Below, piece by piece: positions 1-10,900 of a stretch of DNA of 64,000 nucleotides. The stretch comes from Azolla caroliniana. Lineage: Eukaryota > Polypodiophyta. The position numbers and the translations under genes were made by a program. Location: NCBI GenBank assembly GCA_043228905.1, contig JBHGNT010000015.1:17732001-17796000 (forward strand). Direction: 5' to 3'. The first letter of the stretch is position 1. Every line of letters starts with the position of its first letter. Below the pieces are notes generated by a model. The model was not told the origin of the DNA. It saw nothing but the letters and a program-made list of their open reading frames with translations, and made no database searches.

Positions 1-1795
1 TCTTTTTAACCAAGAGAACTGGTGCACCCCATGGAGATTTACTATAACGTATATAACCCATTTGTAAATAGTCCTTGAGTTGCTTAGATACCTCATCTTC
101 TTCGGATCGACTTAAGCGATACGGAGGTATACTTATTGGTGCAACACCAGGTACAATATCTATACGATGGTCTATATTACGTTTAGGAGGTAACCCATCA
201 GGTAGTTCACTTGGAAAAACATCATGAAAATCATTTAAGATTTCATCAAGTTGTTGTTGTTCAAAATATGTTAATTGAATCGGGACATTATCGATATTGT
301 AAACGTGAATGTCCAGATCTAGTACACAATAAAATAACGTAGAACAAGACAACTCGGATATTGATGGACACGAGGAAACAATCGAGAGGGATTGTTTTTT
401 TACACATTGAATAAAATGCGTACAATCGTTTAGTACAACGGAAATGGAATGACGAACCCAATCAATAAATAAAGAAGAGTTTTTATTATAAAACCAGGGA
501 TAACCCAGTATTACATCGGTGGTACAAAGATTCATTACATGGAAGTCTACTTCCTCTATATAAGTATCAATAGAAATTCCTAATGAATGAATCGCCCCGT
601 TGATGTATTGTACTCTTCCATCAGCCAAGTGCACCGTGTAGGTGTGATCACTTACGGTGGGTTGGATTCCCCATATCTGAACCAAACGATCATTCACAAA
701 ATTGTGTGAGCTTCCCGAATCAAATAAAAATTGTACAGGAGATCCATTGATATACCCGTTTGCACGTAGTAAATCATTGGGACCCAATACATAGTGAGGG
801 AAAGAACATTGACAATTACTTAAATGATGTGTATAGACCTGAAGGACATTAGGAATCTGACCTTTATGGTCTGCAGCTTTAGCTTTGTTGTTGTGCTCTT
901 TCCGTTGGAGCTTTCGACATTGATGTTTTGTATGACCCTTCTTTTTGCAGAATACGCAAAAAGGATGTTGTCGCTTACAATCGCGATCCAGGAATTCGTT
1001 GGGTGTCTTGCGTTTCCCAACAAATTGCAACTGCTTAGTCCTGGGCACTTCGTTGGGTTTGTTATGGTCCTTCTTCGAAGTGCGTTGATAGCGAAGAACT
1101 ATTTCAACGGCCTCTTCGAAGGATTTTGGATCCTTATCGTGCACTATCCAGTGATAGTCCGAATTGGGGATGCTATTGACAAAACAAGCTATCAACCAAT
1201 TGTCCCCTTCTAGACCCGATTTTTGGATTTGGGTTCTAGCATGGTGAACATAGTCTTCTAGGGAGGAAAATTTCCTGCTAGAGAGGTTCATTAAAGCTTG
1301 TGCTGCCTCGGTTCGAGAGGGAGGTTGCAGAAATTGGCCCTTAAAAACCGTGACAAAATCTGTCCAGGTATCGGGCAATTTCCCCATAGTACGGAGGCCA
1401 CGCCACCAGGCAGTGGCCTTACCCCCGAGTTCTCGGCCGACATATGCAATCTTCGTACTATCTGGCGTGGGATAGAGCTCAAAATGAGACTCCCATCGTC
1501 CCAGCCATGTGCAGATTGCTTCTTCGGTTCTTTCCTTTTTGTCTCCCGTAAATGGCTTAACGACAAATGATGGTTCACCTTGTCTCTCATCAGGTCTATT
1601 AGTCTCACGTTGTAGACTAATGACACGTGCCTCAAGAGCACTCTGAGATTGCCGAAGTTCGGTCATCTGTTGAGTGGTGAAACTAAGGTATTGGGTTATT
1701 TGTGCCAAATACATCTCAGTGGACATTTGTGCAGGAGGATTCCCTTGAGTTCCTTCCGCTTGAGCGGATGACATCGGGTCGTTAATTTGATCCAT
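1..1795 (-). CDS. Ty3/gypsy element A, gag-pol polyprotein, 5' part (runs off left edge)
   Basis: One frame stays open from the ATG at 1795 to the window edge, read by eye on the minus strand. In order it encodes a gag domain (MDQINDPMSSAQ start; conserved WW/RGL-type capsid core around 1380-1450), a CCHC zinc knuckle CVFCKKKGHTKHQC near 915-962 (about residue 280-292), an aspartic protease with FLFDSGSSHNFVND near 690-730, a linker, and the start of reverse transcriptase (ISIPPYRLSRSEEDEV, then SKSPWGAPVLLVKK at the edge). Gag, protease and RT lie in one frame, unlike elements C and D in this window, which need a frameshift. No stop was seen in the visible part, so the copy may be intact. 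It is a Ty3/gypsy retrotransposon; the lineage cannot be fixed without integrase. Confidence 0.82.
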   Translation of the reverse strand, partial: MDQINDPMSSAQAEGTQGNPPAQMSTEMYLAQITQYLSFTTQQMTELRQSQSALEARVISLQRETNRPDERQGEPSFVVKPFTGDKKERTEEAICTWLGRWESHFELYPTPDSTKIAYVGRELGGKATAWWRGLRTMGKLPDTWTDFVTVFKGQFLQPPSRTEAAQALMNLSSRKFSSLEDYVHHARTQIQKSGLEGDNWLIACFVNSIPNSDYHWIVHDKDPKSFEEAVEIVLRYQRTSKKDHNKPNEVPRTKQLQFVGKRKTPNEFLDRDCKRQHPFCVFCKKKGHTKHQCRKLQRKEHNNKAKAADHKGQIPNVLQVYTHHLSNCQCSFPHYVLGPNDLLRANGYINGSPVQFLFDSGSSHNFVNDRLVQIWGIQPTVSDHTYTVHLADGRVQYINGAIHSLGISIDTYIEEVDFHVMNLCTTDVILGYPWFYNKNSSLFIDWVRHSISVVLNDCTHFIQCVKKQSLSIVSSCPSISELSCSTLFYCVLDLDIHVYNIDNVPIQLTYFEQQQLDEILNDFHDVFPSELPDGLPPKRNIDHRIDIVPGVAPISIPPYRLSRSEEDEVSKQLKDYLQMGYIRYSKSPWGAPVLLVKK

Positions 1796-3472
1796 TAAAA
1801 ATTATTTCTGGAAAAGAAATAGGATAAGGTCAGAGATATAGTCATAACATCATGTCGTGATGTAAACATATCATGGGCGAGCATTAATCGATATCATTAT
1901 CTCACGTCAATACCCCTCTAGACGTATGAGATGAGGTTCAAGATCAGGTTACTATGGTAACACAAAGGTGTTTTAAAAACCATGGGGGTGACAAATAAAT
2001 GTCTTTCCCTGATCTCTATATCGATTTTTTCATAGTGGCTCCCCGAGGCTCAACCATGTATGTTCGCGTCATGAATAGTTTATACACGAAAAAAAATGTT
2101 AACAATAAACTATGTTTCGGTGCCCACATAAGTGGTTTCGGCTCTTTAAGTCCTATTACGAGGACCCCGAGGTGCACTTAGAACTTAAGTCTAAACATGT
2201 GTTATAGTCATATGTATCAAGGATGTTGTATGGTCTTGGTCATATTTGAACTCGAGACCTCGAGAACAAATACATTAAACACTTGAGCCAACCAAGTAAG
2301 TTGCTCTTGTCGAATGCTTAATGTTTGATGCGTATAAGAGATATGCGAGGCAATTGATCATATATGTTTTTTTAAAAGAACATATATGTCAAGGGACCTT
2401 ATTTCGCCCTCATTTACCAAAACTATGTTGGTACGTTACCTATCCTCAAGTCTCGTAATTACGATGGCATACGCCAAAGTGCAACCTAATGGTCAAGCCA
2501 AATGAGCCCTTGTTTCATAGTAGGCTCACGTGGGCCATCACATGGTCACGTCATTACGAATGCCTCTCGTAAGAACGAGCTCATGGTGGCATCGTATCCA
2601 TGTAACGAGGGAGGGATGTTGGATACGTGCGTCATTGGAGCGACCTCACTTGAAGTGGGTCAAGCCCTACGTACTCAACATCATTATGGCTATTGGCGTT
2701 TCTTTACGTAACGAAATCGAGGTCATCAACGGGGTTATCAACAATAAAAAATTGTTGAAAAAGGGATGGTGACAACGCCATTCTCACAAAAATGTGAGGA
2801 CGGCCACCAACATCCTTTTCCTGACAAGGACAACTTTCGATATAATCACGTAATAACGAATATACACATATGTTTACTTATCACATATATACGATCAAAT
2901 ACGTATATATGTGACCACATATGCCTATATTAAACATATCGTTATATTAAATAGCCACAAATGATGTGATCGAGATACGTAATCGAGGTATATACCTCTA
3001 CGCACACGAAACATCCACAAATAAGAGATCATCGTAATACGCAATGGAGGTATTGAACTCTTACGCATACGAGACCAAACGCATATCGTTTACAACAAAT
3101 CAAGGTATTAAACTCATACGCAAACGTAACATATGTTCGTGAACGTAATACATAATTGAGGTATTAACCTCGTACGCATACGACACTCATCACATATTAT
3201 TAATATGTCAAACGAGGTATTGACCTCGTGCACATATGTAAATGTTTTAGATAATCAATTAAAGACCACTACAACATCATTGACTTAATGAAAAAAATTA
3301 CATATAAACTAAACACATGATTAGATGGGAGAAGAGAGAATAGAAAGAAAAATTATGGAAAGAGTTACCAAAGTTCTTTGTTGATCGTTGTCTGGATCAA
3401 GGCCAACCACACAACGATCGATCAGCAATAATCAAAAGACAAATGAAAAACAAAGAAACATTAGTACAAAAA
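1796..3472 (-). other. Element A untranslated leader with imperfect repeats
   Basis: About 1.7 kb lies between the primer-binding site and the gag ATG of element A. I see no gene in it. Around 2960-3240 a module with GAGGTATT followed by CTCGTACGCATACGA-like sequence recurs about five times at 50-65 bp spacing. The unusually long leader may hold packaging or dimerisation signals; that is inference. Confidence 0.5.
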
Positions 3473-3482
3473 TCTGATACCA
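3473..3482 (-). promoter_or_regulatory. Primer-binding site of element A (initiator tRNA-Met type)
   Basis: On the minus strand the sequence reads TGGTATCAGA, the usual plant primer-binding site complementary to the 3' end of initiator tRNA-Met. It lies just inside the LTR and upstream of gag, as expected. Confidence 0.75.
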
Positions 3483-3505
3483 AATATTATAGATCTAGGT
3501 ACTAA

Positions 3506-3939
3506 TGTAAGCTTAAGATAAGGATAAAGAAATGAAACATAGAAAGGAGAAAGAGAAAGAAGGGTGCCGATCCACTCGACCACCCCCGAGCGAAGGGATC
3601 GAGACGGACTCGAGCCTCGATTCGGCGTCCCATACCACCGCCGTGGCGTCGAGTCGTACCTGGTGCTGGCGCGCTCGCTACAAGAGTTGACCCACCACAA
3701 GAGCAGAGTCTCGATGTAGTCAAAAGATGATCAAATGAGGGTAGCTAGGCCTCTTATTTATAGCGATACCCAAGGCCCCCAGGCAAGTTCACACTTGACC
3801 TAATGGGTTGTCTCAATCCCGAGGATTAAAAGTAATCCTCCCCTTCTTTACACTCTCGTTTAACCCTCACACTTATCCACGTGTATAGATTACTACGGTA
3901 AATTCTTACCACGGGATATTATATGGTCATGCTCGTAAC
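3506..3939 (-). repeat. 5' LTR of element A
   Basis: On the minus strand the LTR starts TGTTACGAGCATG at 3939, where B1 gag homology stops abruptly. A TATAAATA box lies near 3756-3763 and would start transcription about 30 bp downstream. The inner boundary is uncertain: the nearest CA end is at 3506, which leaves an unusually long gap of about 23 nt to the primer site. The partner LTR is outside the window, so the ends cannot be confirmed by comparison. Confidence 0.55.
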
Positions 3940-3942
3940 AAC

Positions 3943-4698
3943 CCCGCTCGGAGGACAAGGACTATACCTACCTATAAGCTAAGGTCGGACATAGAGCAGA
4001 CAATGGACCTAAAGAAGATTCTCGAAGAACGAGTTCTTGATAGCCACGTAACTTTGTCCTTGAGGGAATTGCTTGGCATTACGAAGAAGGAGTTCCATGA
4101 CACGATCGTGGACCTTGTAAAGAGAAAGAGACAACAATCGGACGAGGAAGAAGAGAAGCTGCAAAAAGCAAAAACGAATGCCATAACGATGGCAAGAGAC
4201 GAAATCGATGAAGATATGGTGGACAGCCACTACACTCGACCTCATTGGGCACGAGCGACAACGGAGACGCCGGTGAAGATCGGGGAAAAGAAAGAGACCG
4301 TGGTAGCCTTGATCGACCACGGCTTGGAGATCAACCTCATGTCAACCGACTTCTACAAAAAAGGAAGATGGCCAATTAATACAAACCACGGATGGAAGAT
4401 TCGCGCGGCAACAAAGTCTACGGAGGACTTGTACGGAGCTTGTCCCAATATCAAAGTCACAATCGGGGATGTGGAGTTGAAACAACACTTCTTCGTACAA
4501 GAATCAGCGTCGCATCCTGTCATCCTAGGGCAACCTTATATCACATCATCTCAGATGGAGACCAAAGTGTTCGATAATGGAGCAGCCTTCGCACGAATAA
4601 AGAGTCTTGACAACCAAAGATCGGTCCAATTCCTAACGGTGCGAGCCAATCATGAAAGGAATCGAGATAGTCTCGGAGGCGAATCCTCGGATTTTTAG
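3943..4698 (+). pseudogene. Element B1 gag C-terminus plus protease (5' part cut off by element A)
   Basis: The protein is closely similar to the C-terminal third of element D gag in this window (shared SLRELLGI, RPHWARATTETPV, NTNHGWKIRAATK, FVQ...VILGQP). It contains the aspartic protease with an ALIDHG active site, so D-H-G instead of the usual D-T/S-G; element D has the same variant. Homology begins at the LTR edge of element A, which shows that A inserted here and that the rest of gag lies outside the window. Gag ends at TAG 4696-4698 directly after the heptamer GGATTTT (4689-4695), the same arrangement as in D. Confidence 0.8.
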
Positions 4699-4734
4699 AG
4701 CGGACAATTGAAGCATGGGGCACAAATAGTCCAA

Positions 4735-6230
4735 CCAATCACAAGACATCAACACGAAATATAAAACGGTGGATAAGAAGATCAAGCCAGTTGCGGTTCC
4801 GCTACCGGAAGATAGCTGGCAAAAGATGAAGGAATTCGCTAACGATCCAAGCTTAAGAGATCCGAAGAAGATAGGTCATGTCTTCACCAAAGAGACGAAG
4901 GGGAAGCTACGAGTTGGAAAGGAGGATTTCCTTCTCCCTGAAGAGGAGCGAATGTTTCGCGATATGCTTGAGAGACATGGGAAGGCTTTCGCATTCTTCC
5001 CACGAGAAATAGGATGCGCCGACCCAAAGGTTATAGAGCCGATGGTGATCTTCACGGTGCCTCATGTGCCTTGGAATTTGAAACCGATACCGGTTCCGAC
5101 AACACACCTTCCGAAGCTGATCGAGCTCTTAAAGGAGAAGGTGAGTATGGGAATTCTAGAACCGTTGAATGCTCCTTATTCCAATAGGTGGTTCACGGTG
5201 CCGAAGAAGAATGGATCATTGCGATTCATCCAAGATCTTCAACCCGTCAACAAGGTGACAATTCGAAATGCCGGAATCGGTCCGAGCGTGGACGAATTTG
5301 CCGAAGCATTTGCGGGCCGGTCCATCTACTCCATTGGCGATCTCTACTCCGGATATGACCAATTCCAATTGGCGATCGACAGTCGGGACATTACAACCAT
5401 GAGGACTCCGATCGGGCTTGTGCGGATGTGTACCTTACCCCAAGGCGCAACGAACTCGGTGGCTCATATGGTGAATGCCATGAATAAAGTCTTGAAGGAT
5501 TGCATTCCGGACATCACGATGCCATTCTTCGATGATATTCCGATAAAAGGATGTTCGGATGAGGAGAAAGATGAATCGAAAGATAAGGAAGGTTGTAGAA
5601 AGTTCGTTGCGGATCATATGAAAGATTGCGAGAAGGTGCTTCAAAGGCTCGAAGATGCGAATTTGACATTTTCGGGAGAAAAATCCGCATTCGGGCAACC
5701 GGAGATCTTGGTGGTAGGTCACTTGTGTGGAGCATACGGCCGGAAGCCCTCGCCATCCAAAGTGAACGCAATCCAAGACATGAAAGAAGAATGCGAAAAC
5801 CAAACGGAGGTTCGAAGGTTCCTTGGAGCGTGCGCGTTTTATCATATATGGATTCCTCACTACGCTCATGTCGCCGAACCGTTATATGGACTACTAAAGA
5901 AAAGAATAAAGTTCGAATGGCGAGACGAGCACACAAAGGCGATGCGAAGATTAAAGAAACTGCTTCTTGAAGCTCCGGCACTAAGGAAGGCCAACTATGC
6001 CGAAGGGAAACCAATTTACGTGACCGTAGATACGAGCCCAACCGGAATCGGGTGGGTCATCAATCAAGAAGGTGAAGATAATGCGCGATATGCCGTCCGG
6101 TTCAGAGCAAAGGTTCTCAACGAACGGCAACAAAGATATGCCCAAGTCAAGCGGGAACTTTGGGGTATTGTGTCGGCAGTGAAGACGGACAAAGATTACC
6201 TGATCGGGTCAGAAGTGATAATAGAGAATG
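4735..6230 (+). pseudogene. Element B1 pol part 1: reverse transcriptase and RNase H start
   Basis: A 489-residue open frame covers the linker, reverse transcriptase (NRWFTVPKKNGSLRFIQDL, YSGYDQFQLA, LPQGATNSVAHM, catalytic FFDD) and the first half of RNase H (VTVDTSPTGIGW). Compared with intact element D, roughly the first 280 bp of pol are missing and the frame is not the -1 frame expected after gag, so this copy is defective. At 6230 it is interrupted by element C; the reading continues at 12012. The LPQG...NS form of the RT motif differs from the PFGLTNAPA of ordinary plant gypsy elements such as C. Confidence 0.85.
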
Positions 6231-6717
6231 TGTCATGATATGGCAAGACTCGAACCCATGACCTTATACTACATGGGTCGAGCTCTTACCATTAGACTAT
6301 GAATTGTATCTCGAACCCATGACTTTATGCTACATGGGTCGAGCTCTTACCATTAGATTAGGAATTGTATTTTGTAGGATATTATTTTCATTTATACTTT
6401 ATCATAGAAAATTGATGTATATTCCAGATCTCTCTGGAACATTCTAGAAGCTTCAAGATTATTCCTAAAAACACTATAAAAGGAGGCACAAGGCATTGTT
6501 TTGAACCAAATTGGTTCAACACCAGTCTTAAGCCTCTTAGTCGATTTGTACTTATCTTTCATATAATGTAAGAGCTGTTGTCATCATCCTATTTCCCTCT
6601 CTCTCCTCTTCTCACTTCCTCTCTCTCGGGAATCTTACGCAGTCCCGTCCTCTTAGTACTAATAGTACTACTCTTCTTAGTACTAATTCCATCTCTGTTT
6701 TAGTACTATTCCTGACA
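6231..6717 (+). repeat. 5' LTR of element C
   Basis: It starts TGTCATGATATGG and ends CTGACA. Near its start a block of about 61 bp is tandemly duplicated (CTCGAACCCATGAC... at 6249 and 6312); read on the minus strand each block resembles a tRNA gene with a GGTTCGAGT B box. TATAAAAGG at 6475-6483 is the TATA box, predicting transcription from about 6505. Short TTAGTACTAAT motifs repeat near the 3' end. Confidence 0.9.
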
Positions 6718-6719
6718 GT

Positions 6720-6731
6720 TTGAACCAATTT
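6720..6731 (+). promoter_or_regulatory. Element C self-priming primer-binding site
   Basis: The two bases after the LTR are followed by TTGAACCAATTT, the exact complement of AAATTGGTTCAA at 6508-6519, where the predicted mRNA 5' end lies. No tRNA-type TGG start is present. This is the arrangement known for Tf1-like self-primed elements. Confidence 0.65.
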
Positions 6732-6786
6732 CTTCCTCTAGCCTACTTGTCACTCTCCCTCATCCTCCTACCCTTTCCCCTATACT

Positions 6787-7944
6787 ATGGCTACTGTTAG
6801 CGCCCAAGAATACCAATCCGTTTTCTCCGAGCTACAGTGCCTAAAAGAAAAGTTTGTTGCCTTGGAACAAGAAAACCAACGGCTGATAGGGGATCTGCAA
6901 CAAATCGCTCTAGAAAAACAACAAACGCAACAACAACATGGGGAGTTAGCGTTACGGGTACAACAACTCGAAGCAGCGTTGCAACAACAAGGATCCAGTC
7001 CCCAAGGATTTCATAAAGAGCCCAAGATTGGACTTCCTGTGAAATTTGATGGAACGCGTTCGCAATTTTGGGGATTCCTTAATCAGGTACGCTTAGTCAT
7101 CCAGATGCATCCTTCCCGATATCCCACTGATGCATCTCGAGTCGGCCTAATAGGCACGCTACTTAGCGGCTCAGCCTTGGCATGGTTCGCTCCGCTTCTA
7201 GAAAAACAATCGCCCTTGCTTAATAACTTTGAAGATTTTATTGGTGAGTTTAAAGCCTGCTTTGGAGACACCGACAGCATCAGGACGGCGATCAACAAGA
7301 TCCGGCGATTGCGTCAAGGCGATCGTCCAGCCTCTGCCTACGCGGCGGATTTCCGCCTACTTGCTTCAGATATACCCTGGGATGATCAAGCACTAATGGA
7401 GCAGTTTCGCTATGGCTTGCGAAACGATGTCAAAGATCTACTTCTAACTTTCCCCGAAGAACCAAAGTCTCTTACGGAGGCAATCAGTCGAGCAGTTTGA
7501 TGTGACAACCGCCTTTTTGAACGGCGTTCAGAACGTCAATTACAGATACCACGCTCTAGGCCAGAGCCCACTTACGCCGCAGTCGCGGCTAAACCGTTTG
7601 CACGAGACATACCTCAAGCAAATACTTCGACACCGATGGAGATCGATACCATGCGTCGACGCGGCCCGTTATCGGAAGAAGAAAAGCAACGACGACGTGC
7701 CAATTGATTATGCCTTTATTGCGGTGGACCAGGACATATCGCCATCAATTGTCCCCATAGGCCAAGAAGACAGGTAAATCAAATCGTCGCCTGTACTAAA
7801 CCTGAGTCAATTCTTCCCTTCGGAGTGTCTGATAGTAGTAATAGTACTAATAGAGTGTCAGATAGTATTCATAGTACTAATAGCCCAAGTATCTCAAATA
7901 AATTTGAAATCCTTAGTCAATTAGATGAAGAGTTAAACGATTGA
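6787..7944 (+). pseudogene. Element C gag, interrupted by two in-frame TGA codons
   Basis: The first 237 codons are open: a glutamine-rich coiled coil (residues about 10-75) and a gag capsid core (FWGFLNQVRLVIQ, ALAWFAPLLE). TGA at 7498-7500 follows EAISRAV; the same frame then continues as CDNRLFERRSERQL to a second TGA at 7704-7706 (after KQRRRAN), then a CCHC zinc knuckle CLYCGGPGHIAINC, and a natural end at TGA 7942-7944. Both internal stops look like CGA (Arg) changed to TGA, a CpG deamination. Despite identical LTRs this copy would therefore need gag supplied in trans or stop readthrough. Confidence 0.82.
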
Positions 7945-10900
7945 GTCCAGCCAAAATAGGAGCCATTTGGTTGGACAGCAACCCTAGATCTGTACAGCCC
8001 ATTAGTGGTTCCATTCCTTCCAAGCAAGTTAGCAATGTGTTCCTAGCCCAAGTCATTGTTAGTACTAAAAGTACTCCCCCAGTACCCGTCCTAGCACTTT
8101 TAGATTCCGGAGCTAATTCCTGTTTCATGGATCGAAATTTTGCCCAAGCTTCTCAGATATCCTTAAGAAAACTTCCTTGTCCCGCATCTGTAGTGGTCAT
8201 TGATGGTCGTCCCATTGCTTCCGGGAATATTGTAGAAGAATCAGAACTCATTCAAGTTGTCCTAGGTAGTTTTGTGTGTATAATATCATTTAATATAATT
8301 AGTAGTCCAGAGCATCCCATTGTCCTAGGATTACCTTGGCTTGAATTACATAATCCAGCCATAGATTGGAGAACAAGAGAAGTCCGATATCGACCACCCC
8401 AAGAATCAACTCGCCGAGTTTCGACCATTTCACTCCATCAACTACGCGAAGAAGGACCCAAGGAGGCAATGTTCCTATTTTCCATATCAGTACATCCTTC
8501 CAGCACTATTAAGAAGGACTCCTCAGTACAACTTCCGGCAAAATATCATCCTTATGCCGATGTATTTGACAAGGTAAAAGCCGGTACCCTTCCTCATCAC
8601 CGTCCCTATGACTGTCCCATCGATTTACAACCAGGAACCGAGCCACCATGGGGACCAATTTACAACCTGTCACCCACCGAGTTAGAAGTCCTTCGAGCCT
8701 ACATAGAGGAGAACTTGGCAAGCGGGTTCATCCGTCATTCGAAATCTCCGGCCGGTGCACCCATCTTCTTTGTCAAGAAGAAAGATGGCTCACTTCGTCT
8801 TGTCGTTGATTACCGCGGATTAAATAAAGTCACCATCCGGAATAGGTATGCACTTCCTCTTATATCAAGTCTTTTAGAGCGAGTTAATGGTGCCAAGTTT
8901 TTTACTAAAATCGACCTACGCGGAGCGTATAATCTCGTGCGGATCCGACCGGGAGATGAGTGGAAGACCGCTTTTCGCACGCGGTATGGGCATTTCGAGT
9001 ATACTGTTATGCCGTTTGGCCTAACCAATGCACCCGCAGTCTTCCAACACATGGCAAATGATATATTCAGAGACCTCTTGGATATCTGTTTGATCATTTA
9101 TCTGGATGATCTGTTGATTTATTCGAAGACCCAGGAAGAGCACGATTCTCATGTACTATTAGTACTAAAGCGACTCCGCGAGAATGGTCTTTATGCCAAG
9201 CTAGAAAAATGTAGCTTTGACTGCAAGCAAGTGGAATTTCTAGGCTACGTCATCTCCTCAAAGGGCATCGCCATGGATCCAGCTAAGATCCAAACTGTAC
9301 TAGAGTGGCAAATTCCACGGTCGGTACGAGATGTACAATGTTTTCTAGGTTTTGCTAACTTCTACCGTAAGTTTATACAGGATTACTCGAAGATTATTTT
9401 ACCTCTCACACAACTTACGAAGAAGGGCCAAGCATTTCTTTGGTCCATTGAAGCAGATATGGCTTTTCGGCATCTTAAGAAAGCCTTTACATCAGCACCG
9501 ATTCTAGCTCATGTGGATACAAGCAAACCATTCATCATGGAGGCCGACGCATCAGATTTCGCCCTCGGTAGCATCCTTTCTCAACAAGGTGATAAAGAAG
9601 AGTTGCATCCGGTGGCTTTCCATTCGCGCAAATTCGATGTCGCAGAAATCAACTACGAAATACATGACAAGGAGTTATTAGCCATCGTGGATTCATTTGT
9701 ACAATGGCGGCATTTCTTAGAGGGCTCTCCACATCAGGTCATTGTCTTCAGCGATCATAAAAATCTTGCTTATTTTCAGAACGCTCGCGTACTAAATCGA
9801 CGGCAAGCTCGGTGGGCGCAATTCCTCACGCGTTTCGACTTCAAAATCACATATCGACCGGGGAAGCAGCAAGGAAAAGCAGATGCACTATCACGACGTT
9901 CATATCTTGCACCTCGTCCTGGTGACGCAACATTTGATAATCAAAAGCAAGTAATCTTGGGACCAACACGATTGCACACGACGCGGATTTTTCACACCCC
10001 GATGGATTCACGGATTACCGATGACATACGTGCAACCTTGAAGACGGATAGTTTTGCTCAAGACATCCTGGCGCACATTGATACTTCTCGGGCATCCTGT
10101 TCTCAGTCTCAACAACCAGGTATTGACTACCGACAATTCGAATATCATGATGGTTTGTTATTCTTTAAAAAGCGCGTATATGTCCCCGATTGCTCCTGTC
10201 TCCTTCAAATTGTCCAACATTGTCACGACACCCATACGGCGGGACATTTCGGTAGTACTAAGACGTTGGAGCTAGTGCAGCAATCTTTTTGGTGGCCCCA
10301 CATGCGCCGTTTTGTCGACGACTACGTTCGGACCTGTGATGCTTGCTGTCAAGCAAAGATGCCACGACACCATCCATATGGCTTGTTGGAACCTTTACCA
10401 ATTCCAAGTAAGCCATGGCAGTCTATTTGTCTTGATTTTATCACAGATCTGCCGGTCTCGAAAGGGTTCGATGCTATCCTAACCGTCATCGATCGATATA
10501 CGAAGATGGCACATTTTGTGCCATGTACTAAAGCCATCACTAGCGAGGGAACCGCCGCTCTTGTTATGCGTGAGGTTTTTCGGCATCATGGCCTCCCAGA
10601 CAGTATTATCAGTGACCGAGGCCCGCAATTTGTCTCCAAATTTTGGCAGCATCTCTTCAAGATGCTCAAGGTCTCTTGCAACCTCTCCTCCGGCTACCAT
10701 CCTCAGACCGACGGACAGGCGGAACGAACAAACCAAACGCTGGAGCAATATCTCCGGTGTTTCCTGAGTTATCAACAGGACGATTGGGCCGAGATTCTCC
10801 ACTTTGCGGAGTTTGCGTATAATAATGCTATTCACTCCTCGACTCGGGTCTCCCCATTTTTCGCTTATACCGGTTTCCATCCTCGCTGGTCGGTGATCGA

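Noticed and set aside
7941-7943. TTG at 7941 as the true start of element C pol
   Set aside because: No ATG is near, the pol frame is open upstream through the gag overlap, and the slippery site with hairpin explains expression without initiation.
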